A stretch of 64,000 bases of DNA from Watersipora subatra (taxonomy: Eukaryota; Bryozoa; Gymnolaemata; Cheilostomatida; Watersiporidae). Location: assembly GCF_963576615.1 (NCBI RefSeq), contig NC_088711.1, positions 58,880,248 through 58,944,247 of the forward strand, in the 5' to 3' direction. This document shows positions 1-11,750 of this stretch, one piece after another. Numbering within the stretch: position 1 is the stretch's first letter; every line of letters starts with the position of its first letter. Both the position numbers and the translations under genes were made by a program. The notes beneath the pieces were generated by a model. The model was not told the origin of the DNA, searched no databases, and was given only the letters and a program-made list of their open reading frames with translations.

Positions 1-905
1 AATTACAAATATAGAATTATATTTGTAATATTTTTGAGTGAGAAACATATACCTTACTGAGTGCATTGCAAAATATTATGTGATGAACATCAGCCCTTGC
101 GAGTATACTGCGCAATATTGAATGAGGAGCATAGGCCTCCATCATTTTATAGATGTTATTATTCAGTGAGGAAGATATGCTTTGATGATTTCATTAACAA
201 TCAGCGAGTAATATACGTTTTTTGATTATATTTACAAAATCAAATAATCAGAAAACAGGCTTTAGTTTTTTTTAATTTAATTATAATACAATCGCTTGGA
301 CAACTTATACAGTACGCATTCCTACATAAACTTGTTTATTGTATTCTTGCGTGAGAAACATCGGCAGAGCTAATGTGCTGAGACGAATCATCAGTCACTT
401 TTACGTCCGCAACGTCTAGACAGCAATAAATTTACTGATTGAGCCGTAGCGATTTGCGGAACATAGGGCCTTGCGGAACATAGGGCCTGCGGAACATAGG
501 GCTGTCCCCTGTTAAACACGGCCCTGAACGTGCCAAGCTAGGGAAAGCGTGTCGCTGTTATTTGCTTTTGCTGTATTTACGTTAGTTTTGAATTAAAATT
601 TGTCAGGTGCTGGTTTATTTGCTGAAAAGTCTTTTTTTACGCGCTAATTACTAACAAATATATCTGACAACTATCCTTTCAAATGGCACTGACTGAATTC
701 CTGCACTTGCTATTTAATAGGAAGTTCAGAGGGCAGCTACTTATGTTGTATAAATGATAAAAATTTGCATGCACTCAAACAAAAAAAGGAGAAAATAATC
801 TGTCTTTTGTTCCATATTTTTATATACTCCTAATCTACTAGCTTTACCCACTAACTTTATTCGCTAGCTTAACCAACCGTCTTTAAGCTCAGACACCAAT
901 ATAGC
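1..905. other. Intergenic DNA, no gene recognised
   Basis: AT-rich sequence without a convincing exon. The only structure seen is a short triplication of a 15-base unit (GCGGAACATAGGGCC) at about 454-503. Confidence 0.5.
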
Positions 906-1505
906 CGGAGCCTAACAAATTGTAATATACAACAACCTAATGACTGTCAATATGGATTTAAGGCTCAAAGAGGTTGTGAGTCGAAGCTGTTGTTTCTGGT
1001 CTTAGAGTATGTTAATAATTTTGATAATAGGATTCAAAATGATATGTTTGTACAAGGCATTGCCAAAGCCTTTGATGTGGTCTCCCATAAAAAAAAACTG
1101 GTCTATAAGTTAGCTAAAAATGAAATACGTCCACATTTAGTAGACTGTATTTCTAATTGGTTTGGGGAGCGATCGTATTTTGTAAGCATTAATGGTGGCA
1201 CTTTCGTTCTGCATAGGGTAACGTCGAGAGTGGCTTCAGGTTCAGCGACGGGATCGCTTTTGTTCCTTATTTACATAAATGTCACACCTGATACAGTGCA
1301 AAACTCGAGGCAGAAACTTTTTGCTGATGACTTGTTATTTCGTTCTGTTGAGAGCCCTGTAGGCATTGTTGCTATGCAGCAAGACTCGGACCATTTAGTA
1401 AAATGGGCTGATGATTGCCAAATGTGTTTCCACGCTTGTAAGTGTGTAACTATGTCTATTGTCAGATCAAACTGCCTGAAACAGCATTCTTACTACCATA
1501 TGTAG
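906..1505 (+). pseudogene. LINE reverse transcriptase fragment
   Basis: The frame reads as the palm region of a non-LTR reverse transcriptase. It contains YGFKAQRGCES near 951-983, an AKAFDVVSHKK block, a decayed PQGS-type turn (here ASGSATGSLLFLIYIN) and the catalytic LFADDLL box near residue 110 of the open stretch, followed by LVKWADDCQMCFH, which is typical of Jockey/CR1-like elements. Endonuclease, N-terminal RT and 3' tail are absent. The reading frame ends at 1505 and nothing LINE-like follows. The palm motifs are degenerate, so this is an old, dead, both-end-truncated copy and not a host gene. The exact clade is uncertain. Confidence 0.8.
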
Positions 1506-1589
1506 GGGACCCACTTATTAACAACCCTCTCTTTTTTTAACTTTAGTGGGGTTACAATCAATGATACACAATCATTTGGTGAACATTTA

Positions 1590-2492
1590 CCGTAAAACCT
1601 TTATTTGAACGCCATGGCGCTCTGTCTTTCAGTCCTATTTTTAGAGTGGCACTTTGTTGGAAGTGATGCTCAAATAAAGTGTGGCGTTGTATTTTTCAAA
1701 CTCCTCGTCAGAATATTGAGAAGATAAATTTAACCCTTAACGAGTGAATTGAATGTCGCCCATATGTTGCACTCTCCTTTGGGCTGTGCGACATTAACCC
1801 TTTTGGATGCAAGAAATTTGCTTACCTACTTTCAAGTTGTCATAGATCTCTAAATAAATTTACGCAAGGAAGCCTATACATGCCTCTACCAGTTGACATA
1901 TATTCCTTGCAATTAACCTACGGTGATCTTATAGCCTGCGTTGCAATAAGCAAAAGCTTTGCAGTTTTTTATTTCATTTTAAATTTGAAGGCATATTTTC
2001 ATTTTATAATTATATTTAACAATGTTTAAAAGCTCAAATATAAAAGCTCATTGCAAGTTCTTAGCTAAGCAAAACTTTTACACGCGATATTCTGCACAAA
2101 TACATGTGACGTCATGATGAACTTTTAGCCACATGTGCGCTAAGCACAACTTTTAGCCTAAAACTACTCATTCATATACCATCGTAAATGTAAACCATTT
2201 TTTATATACGTACAAGTATCAAACCGCATTAAGCAAAAAAACTACTATTAGTCTGATACAGTTATTAAATTATTTCTATTTGGTTGCTTTCAAAGCTTTA
2301 ACAAAAAAAAACAAACAAGCCTTGGAGTTGGACAATGGGAAAATTAATTGTTATTGATGTAAGCGATTATATATTATTTTGATTTTGTGGCCACTTTTCT
2401 TCTGATCCCTTGCTACTATGGATTCGGAAAGATTGATCAAAGAATGTCAGTGGCGGTCAAATGGGGGTGGCATTCAATTAGAGGTTTTACGG
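1590..2492. mobile_element. Family A DNA transposon, copy A1 (non-autonomous)
   Basis: The 903-bp element starts CCGTAAAACCTTTATTTGAA and ends in the inverse, AATTAGAGGTTTTACGG, with TA on both sides. It carries several subterminal copies of a 'GGTGGCATTCAA' type motif. Related copies lie at 4870, 17504, about 29160 and 43630. A TA flank and CCGTAAAACC-type ends suggest a Tc1/mariner-like or other TA-targeting element; the superfamily is inferred. No open transposase was seen. Confidence 0.75.
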
Positions 2493-3422
2493 TAATTGAC
2501 GGAAACGTGAAAATTACGAAAGAATTGTCAAGTACAAACTTAAAAACTTCACATAATATATGATTTTGTGCCACAAAGGGATATGTAACAACAGATATTA
2601 AAAAGAACTCATTATTTTGTCAAACACCAAACAAAATTGGGTAGTCATGACACAAGACTATCTTCTTATGCACCCTACAGGATGAAAATATTCGATGGAT
2701 ATAAAAATTCGCGATTTCGCGAACAGTCAATTCCGCGAGTTATTAAATTCCGGGAAAAAATAGTTCCACTTTTAATCACAATGGAGAATAACTACTGCCT
2801 CAAATTTAAAAACTAGTCGCTAGGCATAAATACTAAATGTAGCTGAGTTTCAAAACCTTTTTAAAATAGTCGCGTTAAAATTTGAGTTAACCCCATTGCT
2901 AATACACCACATTTCTTTACAAAATTATTCAAGGTGTCACAAAATATGCAGAATGGCGTTATTGCAAAAATAGCCGCTAGGCAGATGTACTAAACGTGGC
3001 CGAGTTCCAAAGCTTTTTTAAAATCATTGCCGGGGATTCGAGTTAAGCCCATTGCCAATGCATCAAACTTCTTTACAAAACTATTCAAGGTTTTCACAAG
3101 TTGCTAGGCATGGTATCGTCATCATGCTACAGTCATTTTACATTGAAATCAACTCTATCAACCTCTAATACCGAAATTGAAGACGATAATGATTCTGACC
3201 TGGACCTTATGGTATGTATTTGATTTGCAGTGCAGATACGTTTTTCCATAATTAACTGTGTTAGTTAATTCTTTTGTTTAAAAGCAGATCGCGTTCATTA
3301 AATACTTCTGCTATTGTTTTTGTACTTCCTTTACACAAGTTAATGTTTCTTTTGTGTTTACTGCAGATTGAGAATGAAACAGCACCTACCGGTATTCTGA
3401 TTACGAAAGCTAAAGACAAGTA

Positions 3423-3845
3423 CAGTCATACTTCAACTTACGAGCTTAATGCGTTCCGAGACTGAGCTCGTATGTCAATTTACTCGCATGTTGGTGCAAT
3501 TTATTTATATATAGAACAATTAAATATATATTTATTGGTTTCCATACTCTGTAAAATGCAAATAAAACACTCAAAACAAGATATTGTAACAGAAAAAAGA
3601 TGTTGGTTATTGTCCTAACTTACCACTTGCTTTCAAAAAGCAACAAATAAAAAATAATGCAAGGAAATGTGTTAAATTAAAATGTAAAATTAAATACATA
3701 CAATAGCAGCTAACGCTAGCATTTGCCAGAGAGAGATATATAAGTTATCCTTCATTACAACAGTTGACTTTGATAAATTTGGATTTTATCAAAGTCTTAA
3801 AAGACAAACTTAGAAGCAAATCTAAAAGCAAACTTTCATTTTTAA
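3423..3845. mobile_element. Tigger-like element G1, truncated, nested in F1
   Basis: It begins CAGTCATACTTCAACTTACG directly after TA. It matches the first roughly 420 bp of the complete copy G2 at 39123 almost base for base, then diverges near 3845. The right terminus is missing. Confidence 0.7.
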
Positions 3846-4092
3846 TTTTAATTTTATTTCATGTTTAGATATATTATAATTTATTACAAACTTGAGAGTA
3901 CAAATAAAATATTTCAAATGCAAATAAAATTTTACAAACGATGAATGGAGTAAATAAAAACAGTTTCGCTCATATGGCGGTTGTCTGACAACAAAATTAA
4001 ACTGATACCCATGGTAAGTAAATACTAGCGTGTAATAGTGCTCTCTGTCTAGTTATTTTGGTAATAGCAGCTCTATATCGCTGTCACTGTCT

Positions 4093-4667
4093 TTATGTAG
4101 ATGTTAAAGGCGATTCTCTCGCTACTACATGGCTGGTAAGGGAGTTATCATCAGAACTCTCCTTGTGGCTTACTATTGGAAAGTTTTGTTGGTTGGCAAA
4201 AGATTTGTGCTTGTAAAAGCACTTTTGTTCCTTTTTTAAAACAGATATATTCTCCTCGTTAGCAGCTGCGGTCACTTCTACCTCAATTTCAAGACCTCCC
4301 TGAATGATTGGTGATCTTCTAGGAATGACATCTACCACCGTTGCAGTCATTGTGCCTCCGTGTATGATGAAAAATCTCTCACACTAAAACAAATAACGAA
4401 GCGGTAGGGATGGAAAAAAGTAAATATTGCGTTTAACCGATGAACCAAAGTAAAATTCAACTAATTTAGTAAATGGTTTTGAAAAAACTCATTACTTACC
4501 ACAAGTTGTTGGTTCATCAAAGGCCTCCAAATCGATGAATATTCGTGAAAACCTCTGAACGCAGCAAAAGATTTATAGCTTAGCATGATCGACTCGTAGT
4601 TGTAAGCTAAATAGAAACCGAAACACGCGGTTTGCGCATGCATAGAGTTAACTCTATATCTAGCCAC
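4093..4667 (-). pseudogene. Two-exon HIRAN-like reading frame carried by element F1
   Basis: Exon 1 (minus strand, from about 4667) ends FHEYSSIWRPLMNQQLV before a GTAAGT donor near 4500. Exon 2 starts after TTTGTTTTAG near 4387 and reads CERF, then VVDVIPRRSPIIQGGLEIEV. The order Y-x-x-x-W-x-P, C-E-R, V-V-x-x-x-P-R-x-S and G-G resembles the small HIRAN-like proteins common in invertebrate genomes, whose usual pattern is VWxP, GExLxCxRE, VGHxPRKxS. The same two exons recur in copy F2, so they travel with the element. The match was made by eye against remembered family motifs. Both copies look decayed between CER and the VV block. Confidence 0.4.
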
Positions 4668-4869
4668 AATAGAGTTAACTCTTCATAGAGAGTGACAGTG
4701 TTCAGCCGCGAATAAATTAATTCGCGAATAGCATAAAAAAAGCATTTTTCGCGAAATTCAACTCCGCGAATAAATTCATCCTGTAGGGTATTTTCTTTCC
4801 TAAAACTGGTAAATTTGTTGCACATCGCTATAATGTATCTTGGATGCGAATGTGATTATTTAATATATA

Positions 4870-6913
4870 CCATCAAACCTCTATTCTAACCCCATGACTC
4901 TATTTTTCAACTTTTCCTCTATAATGGCACTTTATTATTTGTGACTTTCTAATGGATGATGGTGTTGTATTTTCTAAATAGCTCGTCAGACATTTGGAAA
5001 GATAAATTTAACCTTATCATGTGCAAAGAAAATGTTGCCGGTATTTTGCATTTCCATTTAAGCGGTGCGACATTAAAGGTTGACTTGCAACAAAATTCAC
5101 ATTACAGTTATTTGGTATCATAAGATTCACCATGTCTTACTCTGTTGTGTTGTAGGTGCAAAATATATGGAAATGTGATTACAAGCTCTTAAAAGCTCAA
5201 AAACGAACAGTTAATCGCAGCCACACAAGACCGCCCTAGTTTGGATTCGCTTTCCAAAACGGCTCAAATGGGACGTAGTTGTTACAGGATGGTTTCTGTT
5301 TACACTTTCATGCAAGCTCATTCGTCGAAATATTTTCACAAATATACTTCACGCATTCAATAAAACCATGTCTATTGTTTTTACGCGTCTTTTTTATCGT
5401 CATTGTAATGCTGTCACTTTTAGCACTGATATCTTATAATTTACCGTAAAAAATCGTTAAACTTTTTAACCTTAGCTCGAAGGAGTATATATCATTGTCT
5501 GATAATCATGACGAGCCTGTTGGTTACCCGTGATAATTGAAAAGAGCTGCAAAAATTATTTACGAAGTATTGGGTCACGTGATCAGATTACGACTTGGCG
5601 ATTGAATAATGCCGAAAGAAAACTGTAAAGTAGCGAGCATCTATATTTGATACGGGATCTTCGGTAAAACCCGAAGTGTTTGTCATAAACTAGTGCTACG
5701 ATAAGCTTTACATTAAGCTTTTTATTGGCCTTTCAATTCATGTGAGAACATCACGTGACAAGACGATAACCAAACTGGAATGACTACGTCAGATAAATAA
5801 ACAGATTCCAATCTACGGCGGCTTTTCGTTTTTGAGCTTTTAAGAGCTGGTAATCACATTTCCACGTATTTGACACCTACAACACAACAGAGTAAAACAT
5901 GGTGAATCTTTTTTACCAAATAACTGTAATGTGAATTTTGTTGCAAGTCAACCTTAAACCATTTTGGATGCAATAAATCTTGTTTTAACTTATCTCCAAC
6001 TTGGCTTAGATGTCTAAATAAATATACATTGGAAAGCTGAGAAATATCTTTACCAGTTGATATCTTTTGCTTGCAATTAACCTATGATGATCTTAATGCC
6101 TGCGTTTTAATTTGTTGAAACTTTCAATTTTTTGAATTCATTATTAATTTAAAGGCAAACTTGATTTTACAACTATATTTAACAATGTTGCTTAAATGCT
6201 CATTGCAATCATTGATATGTTTGCTACAGTTTGCAACCAGAACTAGCTTTTTACGTGCAATAGAAGATGAGTTATGAACATCGATCCATTGTAAGCCGAG
6301 TTTACATGTAGATAATTACAATAATGCTATCAAATAATATGTCATAAATCTGTATAATATAATAATAATTAATAGTAATAATCTATCAAATGCTACAAAA
6401 CTTTTACTCAAGCGTTGCTATTTGGAAAACTTTTTGTAAAAGTACATGTAATGATAAACTTTAAGCCGAATGCACACTAAACTTTTATTGTCTGAAAATA
6501 GCTGTACAGTTTCCATCGTAATTGTAAACTTTTTATCACATACATCGAAGTATCAAGACTGCGTTAAACAAGGATCTGTTATTAGCATGATACAGTTATC
6601 AATTATTTCTGTGGCATTGCTTTCCAAGTTTCAAAGAAAAAACTTACACTTTTGAGTTGGAAAACGGACTTCCACAGGAACAGAAACAACGAAAGAATTA
6701 ATTATTAATGAGGTAACCAAGTCGTTATTAGCACCATTTTGTGGACACTTTGCTACTGACCCACTTGCTATTATGAGTTCGCTAAGATCAAAGAATGTTG
6801 AAGTGGTGGTCAAATGAGGTAGCCAGTTCAATTAAAGGATGGCGTTCAATTAATGGGTGGCATTCAAATAATGGGTGGCATTCAACTAAAAGTGGCGTCC
6901 AAATAGAGGTTTC
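4870..6913. mobile_element. Family A DNA transposon, copy A2, interrupted by B1
   Basis: The left end CCATCAAACCTCTATTCTAA follows TA. The right end, with three to four repeats of the GGGTGGCATTCAA motif, lies near 6913 and is degraded. Removing the nested B1 element (5077-5953) restores continuity with A1: GCGACATTAA on one side and CCATTTTGGATGCAA on the other match positions 1788-1810 of A1. Confidence 0.7.
5077..5953. mobile_element. Family B palindromic transposon B1 (TTAA target)
   Basis: Long terminal inverted repeats of at least 40 bp (AGGTTGACTTGCAACAAAAT at the left, its inverse at the right) enclose 877 bp without a gene. TTAA lies on both sides (5073-5076 and 5954-5957), and the uninterrupted target is visible in A1. 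TTAA targeting is known for piggyBac and Kolobok elements. The ends give no further assignment. Other copies are at 38221 and 45841. Confidence 0.8.
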
Positions 6914-6966
6914 AAAATGTCTACATATATGTATTATATGTAATCATTCATATATATATATATATA

Positions 6967-7687
6967 CAGTGGAACCTCGATTCTCAAACGCTTCGGTTTT
7001 CAACCGATTGGGTCTTGGCCCAAAAAGGGGAGATTTGTTCTTCTTGGATCTCGAACATAAATTTAGTTCTCGACCAAACCGGAGCATGCGCATTAGAATT
7101 AAACGTTCGAAACAGCTCCAAAAATAGCATGGAAACATTCGTTAACAAATGGAAAAGCCAGTTACACTTCATAAATTTTTTACAAAAGGGAAGGAACCAG
7201 CTGGGACGACGTCCCTCTACCGAATAGACTTGCTAGAGAGAAATCTCCTCCAGTCGAGTCACCCTAAATTGTTTCCAAGGAGGATTCTCTTTCAAAGATG
7301 TGAAGTAAACGTGCCATTGCTGTTTATATTTTCTTTTTCACACGATTTTTGATGTAACTGATCTGTTGTATTTTTCGCTGTTTCATTAGCAAGTTCTGCA
7401 ATTTTTGGTATTGTATCTTAACCTAGAATATTTTCAATGTTTTAAGAGCAAAACATACGGAATGTTTAATTTTTGTTTTCTGTTTTTATCATCATAGATA
7501 GAAAATATTTTATTAAAACTAAACACAATCTATATCTACCAGTTTTTATTTATAGTATGTAGTATACAGTGCAGTTCATGGTGTAAAATGATGAAAAATA
7601 CTTGACCGAAGTTGTTATTTTGGCTTGGAACGGATTAAAATATACATACATTAATTCAAATTGGAATAATTGCTTCGGAACTTGAAC
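6967..7687. mobile_element. Tigger-like (pogo) element, 3' truncated
   Basis: It starts CAGTGGAACCTCGATTCTCA after TA, a classic Tigger-type terminus. Inside, the plus frame at 7149-7352 begins MEKPVTLHKFFTKGKE, resembling the C-terminal TLxxFF tail of Tigger transposases. The right terminus is lost where the F2 element begins. Confidence 0.6.
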
Positions 7688-7689
7688 AA

Positions 7690-9095
7690 GTGGCAGCTCT
7701 GTCGCTGTCACTGTCTTGGGTAGGTGTTGAAGGCGATTCTCTTGCTACTACATGGCTGGTAAGGAAGTTATCATCAGAACTCTCCGCGTGGCTTATTATT
7801 GCAAAGTTCTGTCGGTTGGCCAAAGATTTGTGCTCGTAAAGGCGTTTTTGTTCCTTTTTTAAAAAGAGATATATTCTTCTCGTAAGTAGCTGCGGTCACT
7901 TCAACCTCAATTTCCAGACCTCCCTGAATGACTGGTGATCTTCTAAGAATGACATCTACCACCCTTGCAATCATTGTTCTTCGGTGTATGATGAAAAATC
8001 TCTCTCTCACACTAAAACAAATAATGAAGCAGTAGGGATGGAAAAAAATTAGTATTGCGTTTTACCGAAGAACCAAAGTAAAATCTAACTAATTTAGTAA
8101 ATGTAAAAAACTCATTACTTACCACAAGTTGTTGGCTTATCAAAGGCCTCCAAAGCGATGAGTATTCGTGAAAACCTCTGGACGCAGTAAAAGTTGTTTA
8201 CGATAGAATAGCATGATCGCCTCGCAGTTGTAAGCTAAATATAAACCGGAACACGCGTTGGCACATGCGTAGGAATAACTATTACTAGCCGCAATAGAGT
8301 TACCTTTTCCTAGAGAGTGGCAGTTTTCAGCCGCGAATAAATTCATCCGCGAATATGCATGAAAAGACAATTTTCGCGAAATATAACTCCGCGAATAAAT
8401 TCATCCTGTAGGGTAATAAGTGTTAAGGAAGTACAAAAACAATAGCTGAAGTATTTACTGAAAGCGATCAGTTTTTAAAGAAAAGAATTAACTAATGCAG
8501 TTAATGATGGAAAAACGTATCTGCACTGCAAATCAAATACATACCATAATGTCTAGATCAGAATCATGATCGTCCTCAACTTCGCTATTAGAGATTGATG
8601 GGGTTGATTTCATTGTAAAAAGACTAGGAGAGAGTTTTTTGCGATGACGAAGCCATGGCGAGTAACTTGTAAAAACCTTGAATAATTTTATAAAGTTTGA
8701 TGCAACGGCAATAAAACTCGAAGCCCAGCGATGATTTTAAAGAAGTTTTGGAACTCGGCTACGTTTAGTACTTCTGCCTAGCGGATATTTTTGCGTTGAG
8801 GCCGTTCTGCATATCTTGTGACAACCTTGAATAATTTTGTAAAGAAATGTGATGAATTGGCAATGGTGTTAGCTCAAAGCCCAGGCAATGATTTTAAAAA
8901 TGTTTTGGAACTCAACTACGTTTAGTATTTATATTAAAAATTAGCCTAGCAGCTAGTTTTTAATTTGATGCAGTAGTTATTCTCCCTTTTGATTAAAAAT
9001 AGAACTAATTATTCACGGAATTTAATAATTCGCGGAATTGACTGTTCGCGAAATCGCGAATTTTTATAATCAACGAATATTTTCATTCTGTAGGG
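7690..9095. mobile_element. Family F transposon, rearranged copy F2
   Basis: Positions 7690-8413 match the right half of F1 in the same orientation and end in ATCCTGTAGGG. Positions 8420-9095 match the left half of F1 in reverse and end in ATTCTGTAGGG. Both outward ends are followed by TAATAAG. The piece therefore has two like-oriented termini and is not a simple insertion. The minus-strand HIRAN-like exons (7774-8020 and about 8120-8200) and the acidic KSTPSISNSEVEDDHD exon (about 8548-8613, minus) are kept. Confidence 0.6.
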
Positions 9096-9638
9096 TAATA
9101 AGAAACATAACATTTGCATTAGCATATGCTTGCTGTTCGGCTCAGTAGGTTTGTGCAGTTACTTCGAACATCTTCGAACATATAGTGTAATGAAGAAAAT
9201 TCTCGTTGGGCGTGACCATGAATTGATTTGAGACTTCAGTTAACCAAAATTACTAGAAGTTTTATACTAACAAAGCGTGACTCTTGCTGATCTTTTTTGA
9301 TGATCAATAAGCCAATAATTGAAATAATTTAATAATTTAGATGTACAGTGGAATAAACTATGTGAAAATGTGAAATATATGAAATGATATGTGAAATAAA
9401 CTAGACCCTTTTGTTGGAACACTACAATTCCCATTTACAATATTGTTACACGGTGTGAGTTTAGCCAATGTCCATAAATTAGATATTAAATTAATCCTCA
9501 TTTTGTTGAGATTTCAAATAGGTAAACTAAACATCTAGGTTGAATTCTAAACATTTCATGGTTTAGTCGTCGATGGTAACAATCTGTACTGATATGATCA
9601 CACCATGTACATATATTTTGCTTATTTGAAGTCATGTA
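9096..9638. other. Intergenic DNA
   Basis: No exon, RNA gene or repeat end was recognised in this stretch. Confidence 0.4.
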
Positions 9639-10519
9639 CAGTAGAAGCTCCTATAACGTAAATTCCAGATAACTTAAAAAATTTATGGGAAGTTTTTGCT
9701 TCGTACAACGTAAAAATTTCCATATAATGTAAAGTGTCAAAGTCAGGGGAGTTTTCTAATTCGATTTGAATTTTTATCGACCTGTCGCACTTGCGAAAAA
9801 GAAAATGATCTGCGTATAGCATTATATCTATTATGTAAACAAATTTTGCAACATTCTAGTTCGTCGTGATAAATCGTCATAGGCCTATACGTAGACAAAA
9901 CAGAGACTAGGCTAGCTGTTCAATTATTCGTAATTATAAAGGTGATCGATTGTGCGCAGGTTTTACAGCGTCAGTCCACCAACCTCAATGTCACGAGTTG
10001 GAGTATTTTCGAAAGTGTTTTTTTATCCTAACCTTGACCCCATGGATACTGATAGCCAAAGAATAGGTAGTACTTGTACCACTTATTTATAGTAAAAATA
10101 TGTGGCGACTTTGCTCTATCGTGGATATATAAAATATTTATTATTAGTTTTACTTTGTAGAATAGACTTAGCTGTTTAGAAGAAATAAGCAAATCGTTGT
10201 AAACCAAAGCAAAGATATGCGCATTCCATCAACGTATTGCAAAGATTATCGTGATCATGGTCTATAAGACCAGTGAGATTGATCAGAAAAAGGAAAATAG
10301 TTGTTGATGCAAACCAATAATACTGCAGTTACGGTACAGCCTACAAATTAAAAGAGTTAAGTGAAGTTTTTCCTTTTTACATGGCAAAGGAGGTGAGTTT
10401 AAAAAGTTCTTGGAACGAATTAGGCAATTTACATGTATTTTACTGTTCTTATAACGTAAATTCCCGATAAAAGTAAACGTTCCTGGAACGGATTGTTTAC
10501 ATTGTAGGAGTGACTACTG
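9639..10519. mobile_element. Tigger-like MITE (881 bp)
   Basis: The left end CAGTAGAAGCTCCTATAACG and the right end TGTAGGAGTGACTACTG are imperfect inverted repeats flanked by TA. The subterminal AACGTAAATTCC motif occurs at both ends in inverse order. No transposase is present. CAGT ends with a TA duplication fit the Tc1/mariner (pogo/Tigger) group. Confidence 0.7.
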
Positions 10520-11142
10520 TATTTATATATGACTTGAAATAAGCAGATAGATGCAGTTAAACCTCTACATGCCAAGTTCATAAAATCCCACCACCCCCAA
10601 GACAATGTTAACTCATTGATAAATGCTGCAGATAATCACACATAACATTAAAATGAGTTGAATCAACTTAAAGAGAACGCTAAATTGACTATACAAGTGA
10701 AACTAACACAGTAAAGGATGTGTTCATCATTATGTTTTCTCAGTTGTAGCTTTGGAGGTAGAGACAGTGAAAGTACACGGCATAATTTACACTAACTTAA
10801 GTAGATTAGGTTTAAAGTAACTTACAGATTTTTTGCTCTATTTTTTTTTTGTGTTGTTTTAAATTAACATTAGCTTCCTCTCTCTTACACAACGGCGGTG
10901 TTGTAAGTGACACTGAATGTCATTTGTTGAAAATTTCTTCAAGCGCCATGTCGAATTTTACATCCTAAATTTAAAAATTGTATGTTGAAATGACTAAGTA
11001 GATGTTTTACTGTTCTAAGATATACTGTGAAGTGTCTGTTTTTCGGAACTTTTGGTGAGCAGGAATAAGTTGGGTTTATATTTTTAGAGTTGGCAGTCGA
11101 GTGGTCATTTCAAGCAGAGCAGTTTCCTAGCCTCGAAGAAGA
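10520..11142. other. Region upstream of IMP3
   Basis: No repeat was recognised. A TTTTTAG at about 11081-11087 could be a 3' splice site for a 5' UTR exon of IMP3. This is possible but unproven. Confidence 0.35.
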
Positions 11143-11688
11143 ATGGTTCGAAAACTCAAGTACCACGAGAAGAAACTTTTGAAGAAAGTAGACTTTTTGA
11201 ACTGGGAAGTTGATAGGAACAACCTAAATGAGGTGAAGATTATGAGGAAGTACAGCGTCACTCGCAACGAATATCTTGCTTACAATAAACTCTCACGTGA
11301 AATCCGAACACTGGCAGCGAAAATACAGGCTAATGAGAAAAAAGCTTTTGGGGTTCTGGCTCAGCGTCAGCTATGCCAGAAGCTCTATGACATGGGTGTT
11401 ATCACTATACAAAAACTGGGCAACTGTCACGAAGTGTCAGCCTCTAGCTTTTGCCGCCGGCGAATAGCTGTTATGGTAGTCAAATGCAAAATGGCTGACA
11501 ATCTAGTAGATGCCATAAAATATGTTGAGCATGGTCATATTAGGGTTGGGCCGGAGTGTGTTAAAGACCCAGCGATGTTGGTGACACGTAGTATGGAAGA
11601 CTTCATCACTTGGTCAGATACATCTGCTATCAAAAGGAAAGTGCAGGATTATAATGAAGTGCGAGATGACTATGATTTGAATGAGTGA
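11143..11688 (+). CDS. IMP3: U3 small nucleolar ribonucleoprotein IMP3
   Basis: Intronless 181-residue frame that is collinear with animal IMP3, which is about 184 residues long in human. Key blocks are MVRKLKYHEKKLLKKVDFLN at the start, LCQKLYDMGVI near 95, SASSFCRRRIAVM near 105, then the S4-type RNA-binding segment around 110-160 with VEHGHIRVGPECVKDPAMLV, and the conserved close SMEDFITWSD and YNEVRDDYDL. IMP3 joins IMP4 and MPP10 in the small-subunit processome and helps the U3 snoRNA pair with pre-rRNA in the nucleolus. The ATG opens the known family N-terminus, so the start is secure. An AATAAA lies at 11745, 57 bp after the stop. Being intronless it could be a retrocopy, but the frame is intact and no poly-A tail or duplication is seen. 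Confidence 0.97.
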   Translation: MVRKLKYHEKKLLKKVDFLNWEVDRNNLNEVKIMRKYSVTRNEYLAYNKLSREIRTLAAKIQANEKKAFGVLAQRQLCQKLYDMGVITIQKLGNCHEVSASSFCRRRIAVMVVKCKMADNLVDAIKYVEHGHIRVGPECVKDPAMLVTRSMEDFITWSDTSAIKRKVQDYNEVRDDYDLNE

Positions 11689-11744
11689 TCCCTCATCTCT
11701 TGAAATATGACTTTTAATGAGTAAAGCAAACTTTTTTATTATTG

Positions 11745-11750
11745 AATAAA
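11745..11750 (+). terminator. Polyadenylation signal of IMP3
   Basis: AATAAA, the canonical signal, lies 57 bp past the IMP3 stop codon. Confidence 0.6.

Larger units (their letters stand above)
2673..4788. mobile_element. Family F DNA transposon, copy F1
   Basis: The element starts CCCTACAGGATGAA and ends TTCATCCTGTAGGG, with GC-rich subterminal blocks of TTCGCG type (TCCGCGAATAAATTCATCC at the right end). It holds two exon-like pieces on opposite strands. The plus piece ends at a GTATGT donor near 3211 and resumes after TTTACTGCAG near 3366. The minus pair is listed separately. A Tigger-like element sits inside at 3423. A second, rearranged copy is at 7690-9095. Superfamily unknown. Confidence 0.65.

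Noticed and set aside
990-1505. Host protein-coding gene
   Set aside because: It is a degraded LINE reverse transcriptase palm region without start or end.
6795-7352. Several overlapping 60-110 residue frames
   Set aside because: They overlap on both strands within transposon ends; only the TLHKFF tail has family support.
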